From assembly GCA_012841735.1 (NCBI GenBank), contig DUUE01000019.1, positions 1-16,934 on the forward strand: a DNA stretch of 16,934 nucleotides, in the 5' to 3' direction. The position numbers and the translations under genes are program-made. How positions within the stretch are numbered: position 1 is the first letter of the stretch; every line of letters starts with the position of its first letter. Positions 7,005-12,369 of the stretch are shown in pieces. The stretch comes from Bacillota bacterium. Lineage in GTDB: Bacteria; Bacillota; Dethiobacteria; Dethiobacterales; Dethiobacteraceae. The notes under the pieces were generated by a model that was given only the letters and a program-made list of their open reading frames with translations, was not told where the DNA came from and made no database searches.

Positions 7005-7766
7005 TTATTCCTGCTGCCTTTCCTCTCCATCCGCCTGCACGTTGGCAATGCGTTCTGCCGGAACCTGCAGCCGCCTGATCAAAGCAAAAGCCGCGGCAAA
7101 ATCACCGACACGCTCCGGTGTATGGGCGTCACTGCTGCACAGGAAAGAAACACCAAGCGGCAGTGCCGTCCGTACATACCCGTCCAGTTTTTCCCCGTAA
7201 GAGCTGTTGATTTCCATCAGCGTGCCTCTTTCCCTGCACACAGCGGCCAATGCCGCCGTGTCAATGTCTACCTGCAGGCCGGGGTGGGTGACGGCCGTGA
7301 CCGGATAACGCCTGACCGCCGCACAAATTGCTGCCGTGTTTAAACGGCGCAGCCAGGCAGGACGAAGTTTCAGCCAGCCGCACAGCAGATTTGCTGCCAG
7401 CCAGAAAAATGCCCGCATACTTCTTGGGCGAACCAGTTTGTGGTACCCCAGAAGCAGGAGGTCCAGGGCGGGCAGTATCTTTTCCGGCACATCAATGGTA
7501 CCGTCAAGATCGACAATATTGGCTTCCACACTGCAAAGAACAGCAATTTGCGGATATTTGCTCCGTATTTCCCCGATCTCCTTTTGCATGCGGCGCAACG
7601 CCCCCTCGCCGCGCACACCAATAAAGAGATGGCCGGGACCGTGGTCGCTGATGCCCACTGCTTTAAGGCCCCGCTTCAGCGCCGCCCTGACATTGTCTTC
7701 AATACTGCCTTTGCCATGGCTGTAAACAGTATGGGTATGGTAATCCGCCGTTACCCGCAAGCACAA
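7005..7766 (-). CDS. PHP-domain metal-dependent phosphoesterase
   Basis: The PHP (polymerase and histidinol phosphatase) fold is a trinuclear metal hydrolase. The 253-residue product shows the ligand set in order: HTH (10-12), SDHG (His42), Glu81 (SVEANI), His109 (GYHK), His161 (THPG) and SSDAH (Asp213, His215). Substrate is unknown; histidinol-phosphatase-like or nucleotide phosphatase activity is possible, but no his genes are nearby. A hydrophobic insert (about 117-135) lies after GYHKLVRPRS. The start is a TTG at 7766, preceded by GGGAGGTTGA; another TTG at codon 3 is also possible and there is no nearby ATG. The gene appears to open the rapZ-glmR-whiA transcript after the crp terminator. 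In Clostridia a PHP gene is often found in this place. Confidence 0.9.
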   Translation of the reverse strand: MCLRVTADYHTHTVYSHGKGSIEDNVRAALKRGLKAVGISDHGPGHLFIGVRGEGALRRMQKEIGEIRSKYPQIAVLCSVEANIVDLDGTIDVPEKILPALDLLLLGYHKLVRPRSMRAFFWLAANLLCGWLKLRPAWLRRLNTAAICAAVRRYPVTAVTHPGLQVDIDTAALAAVCRERGTLMEINSSYGEKLDGYVRTALPLGVSFLCSSDAHTPERVGDFAAAFALIRRLQVPAERIANVQADGEERQQE

Positions 7767-7786
7767 TCAACCTCCCGCCTGCTTGT

Positions 7787-7795
7787 AGTGTACCA
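7787..7795 (-). promoter_or_regulatory. Candidate extended -10 promoter for the PHP-rapZ-glmR-whiA transcript
   Basis: On the minus strand TGGTACACT (7795-7787) fits TGnTATAAT at TG, T, A, A and T. No convincing -35 is present. It lies between the crp terminator and the PHP ribosome binding site, where a promoter is needed if the upstream transcript ends. The surrounding TGTGGTACACTACA is an imperfect inverted repeat (10 of 14 positions symmetric), so a regulator could overlap it. The leader would be very short. Confidence 0.3.
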
Positions 7796-7821
7796 CATGA
7801 CAGGCATTTTCTTGCGGCAGG

Positions 7822-7850
7822 AAAAAGCAAAAGGGAGGATTCCCTCCCTT
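7822..7850 (-). terminator. Intrinsic terminator after the Crp/Fnr gene
   Basis: AAGGGAGG (minus strand 7850-7843) pairs perfectly with CCTCCCTT (7838-7831) around a four-base loop. TTGCTTTTT follows at 7830-7822. The stem begins inside the stop codon TAA of the regulator gene (7851-7849). Confidence 0.85.
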
Positions 7851-8529
7851 ATGTCCATTCCTGCAGTTGTTCTGCATCAAGAATAATAATCTTTTGTTTC
7901 TCCAAAAGCAGTATGCCATCCTTTTGAAAACGGCTTAACACTCTGGCCACCGTTTCCCGGGAAGTGCCGATCATGCTGGCCATTTCCTGCCGGGTCAGCT
8001 GCAGGTCTAAAATAATGCCTTTTTTGTGTGGCTTGCCTTCACGCTTCAGTAAACGCAGCAGCAGTCCCGCCATACGCCCGTAAACATCGTGCAGCGCCAA
8101 GTCACGGATCAGTATTTGTGCCTGGCGCAGGCGCCTGCTCATTACACGCAGCAGTTTAATTGCCAGCATGGGCTGTGCCTGCAGCAGCTGCTCCATGGCC
8201 GTATTGTGCAGCAGCCAGCAATGTGTGTCCTCCGCCGCCTCTGCGGTGGCAGGGTAAGGGCCGCGGTCAAAAAGAACGACTTCGGCAAAAATATCACCGC
8301 TGCCCAGGATATGCAAAATCTGCTCCCGCCCGTCGGCGGAAGACTTGCTGATTTTCACCCGTCCGGAAGCAATAACATATAATGCTTCTCCGCGGTCTCC
8401 CTCCAGGAAAAGAATTGTCCCTTTGGGATAAAAGCGTGCTACCATAACATCCGCTACCATTTCCAGGTCTTGTGCGGACAAACCTGTAAAAAAGGGGACT
8501 TTGCGTAAATAGTCAATATTGATCGGCAT
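7849..8529 (-). CDS. Crp/Fnr-family transcriptional regulator
   Basis: The 226-residue protein has an N-terminal cyclic-nucleotide-binding-like beta barrel (about 12-115), a dimerisation helix (about 117-150) and a C-terminal winged helix with LTRQEMASMIGTSRETVARVL (178-198). The recognition helix carries R191, E192 and R196, matching the Arg-Glu...Arg of E. coli CRP that reads TGTGA half-sites. The phosphate-binding cassette reads DIFAEVVLFDRGPYPATAEA (79-98): it keeps Glu83 but lacks the Arg-Ser that binds cAMP phosphate. There is no N-terminal cysteine cluster, so it is not an Fe-S FNR. The effector is therefore unknown. The ATG at 8529 has a weak GGGATG upstream. It is the last gene of a transcript with the FMN dehydrogenase and HAD genes, and a terminator follows. 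Confidence 0.93.
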   Translation of the reverse strand: MPINIDYLRKVPFFTGLSAQDLEMVADVMVARFYPKGTILFLEGDRGEALYVIASGRVKISKSSADGREQILHILGSGDIFAEVVLFDRGPYPATAEAAEDTHCWLLHNTAMEQLLQAQPMLAIKLLRVMSRRLRQAQILIRDLALHDVYGRMAGLLLRLLKREGKPHKKGIILDLQLTRQEMASMIGTSRETVARVLSRFQKDGILLLEKQKIIILDAEQLQEWT

Positions 8530-8545
8530 ATCTACATCCCGGCTT

Positions 8546-8557
8546 CCGTCCGGACGG
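8546..8557. repeat. 12-bp perfect palindrome upstream of the Crp/Fnr gene
   Basis: CCGTCCGGACGG is a perfect palindrome in the 33-base gap between the FMN dehydrogenase stop and the regulator start, 17 bases before the ATG. No T run follows on either strand. It may be an operator, a small mRNA hairpin, or chance. Confidence 0.4.
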
Positions 8558-8562
8558 CCGCC

Positions 8563-9573
8563 TCAGTAAATAACATGATAATCAACAGCCTTTAAATTCA
8601 CGCACCCGGTCATGATCATGCCATGCACCAACTGGGCGGATATTTCTTCCACCAGCCGGCGGACGCCTTCACTGCCGCCACCAAAAACGGCCCGGACCGC
8701 CGGGCGGCCAATGAGCACCGCATCGGCTCCCAGGGCAAGCATTTTTAACACGTCTATGCCGCTGCGAATGCCGCCGTCGGCAAAAACAAAAATTTCGCCT
8801 TTCACCCGTTCCACAATTTCAGGCAGCACTTCAGCCACACCCGGAGTGGCATCCAGGACCCGGCCGCCATGGTTGGACACCACAATGGCTGCAGCCCCCA
8901 TATCCACTGCCATTTCCGCCTCCTGCGCCGTCATAATGCCTTTCAAAATAAAAGGCAGCCCGGTCATGCCAATCAGTTCACGGAGCTGGTAAAAACTTTT
9001 CGGACCGACCGGATGCCCTTTTTGTGTCATGGTAACAAGTCCCGCCCCGTCCAGGTCAATCCCCACTGCCAGGGTACCGCTTTTTTCAGCCTGGCGAATC
9101 CGCTCCGCAACCATCTCCATACTGCGCGGTTTGATAATGGCAATTCCGTTCCGGTATTTTTCTATGGCCGAGAGCCCGGCACTGTAAATCTCCGTCTCCG
9201 CCCCGTCGCCGGTAAAAGCACAGGAACCGGCCAATGTGGCGCCTTCCACCAGACCGGCGACCATTTCAGCTTCCGTCAGCTCGCCGCCCATGTTATATGA
9301 AGCTCCCGTCAACGGGGCAATAAAAACCGGCGTCTTAAATGTCCGCCCAAAGACTTTCAGGGTAATATCAGGTTTGTCAACCTGGTGTATAGTTCGCATA
9401 TTTATGTGATACATTGCCAGTGCTTCCACATTATTGCGAAAAGAAGATCCGGTCAGCAGGCCTCCCATCCCGGGTACTTCCCCTGCGCAAGAACGCCCGT
9501 CGCACTGCGGGCAAACGCGGCAATAGCCCTTCAGGCGGGCCCGTGCCCGTTCGCGCATCTCTTTTGACATCAT
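8563..9573 (-). CDS. FMN-dependent alpha-hydroxy-acid dehydrogenase/oxidase-like protein
   Basis: The fold is that of lactate dehydrogenase/glycolate oxidase-type flavoproteins, which oxidise 2-hydroxy acids with FMN. The 336-residue barrel has PVFIAPLTG (82-90), FILKGI with Lys211, SNHGGR (233-238) with the expected catalytic His235 and Arg238, ADGGIRSG (265-272) and GADAVLIGRP (282-291). It is shorter than LldD (~380 residues). Unlike LldD it starts with the cysteine cluster C18-x2-C21-x2-C24-x4-C29, then GEVPGMGG, which could bind metal or an Fe-S cluster. The substrate is not predictable; an isopentenyl-diphosphate-isomerase-like FMN enzyme is less likely given SNHGGR. The ATG at 9573 has AGGAGG ten bases upstream; a second ATG follows directly. 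The start overlaps the HAD stop in ATGA. Confidence 0.9.
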   Translation of the reverse strand: MMSKEMRERARARLKGYCRVCPQCDGRSCAGEVPGMGGLLTGSSFRNNVEALAMYHINMRTIHQVDKPDITLKVFGRTFKTPVFIAPLTGASYNMGGELTEAEMVAGLVEGATLAGSCAFTGDGAETEIYSAGLSAIEKYRNGIAIIKPRSMEMVAERIRQAEKSGTLAVGIDLDGAGLVTMTQKGHPVGPKSFYQLRELIGMTGLPFILKGIMTAQEAEMAVDMGAAAIVVSNHGGRVLDATPGVAEVLPEIVERVKGEIFVFADGGIRSGIDVLKMLALGADAVLIGRPAVRAVFGGGSEGVRRLVEEISAQLVHGMIMTGCVNLKAVDYHVIY

Positions 9574-10391
9574 CCGCGTACATCCTCCTTGCCGATTTGC
9601 AGATAGGTATCAATAAAGGCGGCCACTCCGTGCTCATTGTTGCTTTTTGTTATGATCTGCGCCACCGCCTTCACTTCGTCACGGGCATTTTCCACTGCCA
9701 CACTGACTCCGGCATAACTTAACATATCCAGATCATTGTAACTGTCGCCTATGGCGGCCACCTGCTCCCGGGGAATGCCGTGCAGCCTGGCCAGCTGCTT
9801 CAGGGCCTGTCCTTTTGTCGCCTTTATGTCCGTAATTTCCAAAAAATTCGGCTTGGAGAGCGCTACGGCAAGGCAGCCGGCAAATTTTGCGAGCACTTGC
9901 GCCTGCAGTTGCCGCAGACGGCGCTCGTCATTGCAGATGACGGTTACTTTCGTCGGCCCGGCGGTCAGAAAACCCGGCAAGTCGGAAACAACATGATAAG
10001 CAACGCCTGACAGTGTATGATAATAACGGGAAAACTCATTTTCCCCCGATACAAACAGTTCATCATCCAGGTAGACATTGACATGCAGCCCGGAAGCCAA
10101 AGCCATCTCCACCACTTCCCGCGCCGGTTGCAAAGGCACCGGACGGTGCAGCAATGTTTCTTTACTGTCCGCTGTACGCACAAGCGCTCCGTGGTAAGTA
10201 ATCAGTGGCAGGTCAATCTGCAGTTTTTTGGCATAACGCCGCGCAGAACGGAACATACGCCCGGTAGCCAGTGTGACCAGCACGCCGGCTGCCGCGGCAC
10301 GCCTGACGGCATGGTAATTTTGCTGTGAGATCCGGTATGTGTCATCCAGCAATGTATCATCCAGGTCAAGGGCCAATAAGCGAAAGTTCAT
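9570..10391 (-). CDS. Cof-type HAD-IIB family phosphatase
   Basis: These haloacid-dehalogenase-fold enzymes dephosphorylate small metabolites such as sugar phosphates or flavin-related compounds. The 273-residue product has motif I ALDLDDTLLD (nucleophile Asp9, acid/base Asp11), motif II LATGR (Thr43), motif III Lys193 in IKATKGQAL, and motif IV GDSYNDLDML (215-224). The large cap between motifs II and III marks the C2B (Cof/YidA-like) subclass. Substrate cannot be read from sequence; an FMN-related role is conceivable from the overlap with an FMN enzyme gene but unproven. The ATG at 10391 has GAGGTG seven bases upstream. It is the first gene after the uvrC terminator and overlaps the next gene by four bases. 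Confidence 0.92.
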   Translation of the reverse strand: MNFRLLALDLDDTLLDDTYRISQQNYHAVRRAAAAGVLVTLATGRMFRSARRYAKKLQIDLPLITYHGALVRTADSKETLLHRPVPLQPAREVVEMALASGLHVNVYLDDELFVSGENEFSRYYHTLSGVAYHVVSDLPGFLTAGPTKVTVICNDERRLRQLQAQVLAKFAGCLAVALSKPNFLEITDIKATKGQALKQLARLHGIPREQVAAIGDSYNDLDMLSYAGVSVAVENARDEVKAVAQIITKSNNEHGVAAFIDTYLQIGKEDVRG

Positions 10392-10417
10392 CCCGACACA
10401 CCTCTTTCTCCAGCTTC

Positions 10418-10451
10418 ATTATCATATCATGAAGAGCAGCCCCAATGCCAG
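10418..10451 (-). promoter_or_regulatory. Candidate promoter for the HAD-FMN dehydrogenase-Crp transcript
   Basis: Two overlapping readings on the minus strand are possible: CTGGCA (10451-10446) with a 19-base spacer to TATGAT (10426-10421), or TTGGGG (10445-10440) with a 16-base spacer to GATAAT (10423-10418). Both are imperfect. The interval is the only non-coding space between the uvrC terminator and the HAD start. Confidence 0.35.
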
Positions 10452-10473
10452 ACATATCTTACTATTCGGCAGC

Positions 10474-10499
10474 AAAAAAAGAAAGCCTGCCGTGGCAGG
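10474..10499 (-). terminator. Intrinsic terminator after uvrC
   Basis: On the minus strand CCTGC-CACG-GCAGG (10499-10486) is followed by CTTTC and then seven T residues (10480-10474). It starts immediately after the uvrC stop codon TAG (10503-10501). It marks the end of the uvrB-uvrA-uvrC transcript. Confidence 0.85.
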
Positions 10500-10500
10500 A

Positions 10501-12369
10501 CTACTCTTCCGCTGTATGCAAAAAGTGGTATAAAGCTTCCGCCGCCTTTCTGTTCATTCCCTGCACCGCCGCCAGTTCCTCCAGTGAAGCTTCCCGCATG
10601 GCGGAGAGGCTGCCAAAAGCACGCAGCAGTGCTTTGCGGCGTGCGTCCCCGATACCGGGGATGGCAAGCAGAGAAGAACCGCGTGACGGCCGGCTGCGCT
10701 GCCTGCGTTGTGTGGTTACGGCATAACGGTGTGCTTCGTCGCGTACCCGCTGCAGAAGCTGGAGTGCCGGGGAAGTCCGCGGCAGGCGCAGCGCTTCCTG
10801 CCGGCCGGGCAGGTATATCACTTCTTCCTCTTCAGCCAGGGAAATAACGGGCAGCATGCCGTATCCCTGTTCCTGCAAAGACTGCCGGGCGGCGGAAAGC
10901 TGACCCGGTCCGCCGTCAATCAGCAAGAGATCCGGCACCAGCAGGAAGGGGTCTTGTGCCTTCTCTGTGCCCGGATCCTCTGCCTGTGCCGACCGCAGAC
11001 GGGCAAAACGGCGTCCGATTACTTCCCGCATGGAAGCGTAATCATCCGGCTTATCCACACTGCGGATCCGGAAGCGGCGGTAATCTGACGGTTTGGCTGT
11101 ACCATGTTCAAAAACGACCATGGCAGCCACAGTACCTTCCCCCTGAAAATGGGAGATATCATAGCCTTCAATACGCAGCGGCGGGCTGTCCAGACCGACG
11201 GCTTCCGCCAGCGACTGCAGCGCGGCACGGGGATCGCGCGCTTTTGTGTGCAGTAATTCCTGATCCAAAAAGAGGCGGGCATTATCCAACGCCAGGCGCA
11301 GCAAATCTTTTTTGGGCCCCCGCTTGGGTACAAGCAGCTTCACCCCGGCTCCCCGGCGCTGCTTCAGCCATTCCGTCACCAGGTCTTTTTCCGGCACTTC
11401 TTCTGAAAGGACAATTTCAGGCGGAATTTCCCCGGCATGGGAATAATAACGGTGCAGAAAAGCTTTTAAGAGTTCCGCCGCACTTTCCCCCGTGGGGTTT
11501 GTCAGCAGGAAATGCTCCCGCCCTGTCAGCTTCCCGCCGCGAATGACAAACAACTGGGCACAACCCAGCTCAGCCCCGGCCGCCAGGGCAATAATATCCC
11601 GCTCGCCGCCGGTGGTTACCACGATTTTCTGTTTTTCCGCCACGGCTTCCACCGCACGGTATTGGTCCCGCAGCCGGGCGGCTTTTTCAAACTCCATTTT
11701 TTCCGCCGCTGCTTCCATCCTGGCTGCCAGGTCTGCCAAAAGTTTGTCCTGCTTTCCCTCCAGGAAAAGCAGTACCTCTTCCACTACTTCCCTGTATTCT
11801 TCCGGAGCAACCTTCCCGGCACAGGGAGCCAGGCAGCGGTTAATATGGTTGTTCAGGCAGGGACGTTTCTGTTTATTGGGTGCAAGGGGGCCGCGGCAGC
11901 TGCGCAGCGGGAAAAGCCGCTGGAGCAGGCGGACAGTTTCCCGGACGGCACCCGCATTGGGGTAAGGGCCAAAGTAGCGGGCACCGTCTTTTTGGACCCG
12001 CCTGGCCACATGTATGCGCGGGAATTCTTCCTGCACGGTTACACGCAGGTAAGGATAATGCTTGTCATCCTTCAGGTCAATATTGTAGCGCGGCCTGTAT
12101 TCTTTGATCAGGTTGCTTTCCAGGATGAGCGCCTCAATTTCCGTGTCCGTAACAGTGTAATCCAGGTCCGCAATTTTTTCTGCCAGGGCTTTTACCTTGG
12201 GGGCCAGTTTCTCCGGGTTCTGGAAATAGGAGCGGACACGCTGGCGCAAATTTATCGCTTTCCCTACATACAGGATTTTTCCCCGGTTGTCCTTCATCAG
12301 GTAAACGCCCGGGCGGGCAGGCAGTTGCCGCAGTTTTGCCTCCAGCTTGGGCGAATGTTTTTTTGCCAT
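10501..12369 (-). CDS. uvrC: Excinuclease ABC subunit C
   Basis: UvrC makes both incisions around a lesion after UvrA/UvrB loading. From the ATG at 12369 the product is 622 residues, normal length. The GIY-YIG nuclease (PGVYLMKD...ILYVGKA, 20-38) cuts 3'. Four cysteines C158, C171, C179 and C183 follow, a set reported to hold an Fe-S cluster in E. coli UvrC. A UVR/UvrB-binding motif lies at ~208-242. The RNase H-like nuclease has Asp404 (GYDIS), Asp485 (IDGGPGQL) and His547 (DEAHRYAV), and helix-hairpin-helix repeats occupy ~566-617. The frame is open upstream to 12408, but the ATG at 12369 has GGAGGT (12376-12381) and starts at the conserved region. It shares one base with the uvrA stop (TAATG), so translation is coupled. 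Confidence 0.97.
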   Translation of the reverse strand: MAKKHSPKLEAKLRQLPARPGVYLMKDNRGKILYVGKAINLRQRVRSYFQNPEKLAPKVKALAEKIADLDYTVTDTEIEALILESNLIKEYRPRYNIDLKDDKHYPYLRVTVQEEFPRIHVARRVQKDGARYFGPYPNAGAVRETVRLLQRLFPLRSCRGPLAPNKQKRPCLNNHINRCLAPCAGKVAPEEYREVVEEVLLFLEGKQDKLLADLAARMEAAAEKMEFEKAARLRDQYRAVEAVAEKQKIVVTTGGERDIIALAAGAELGCAQLFVIRGGKLTGREHFLLTNPTGESAAELLKAFLHRYYSHAGEIPPEIVLSEEVPEKDLVTEWLKQRRGAGVKLLVPKRGPKKDLLRLALDNARLFLDQELLHTKARDPRAALQSLAEAVGLDSPPLRIEGYDISHFQGEGTVAAMVVFEHGTAKPSDYRRFRIRSVDKPDDYASMREVIGRRFARLRSAQAEDPGTEKAQDPFLLVPDLLLIDGGPGQLSAARQSLQEQGYGMLPVISLAEEEEVIYLPGRQEALRLPRTSPALQLLQRVRDEAHRYAVTTQRRQRSRPSRGSSLLAIPGIGDARRKALLRAFGSLSAMREASLEELAAVQGMNRKAAEALYHFLHTAEE

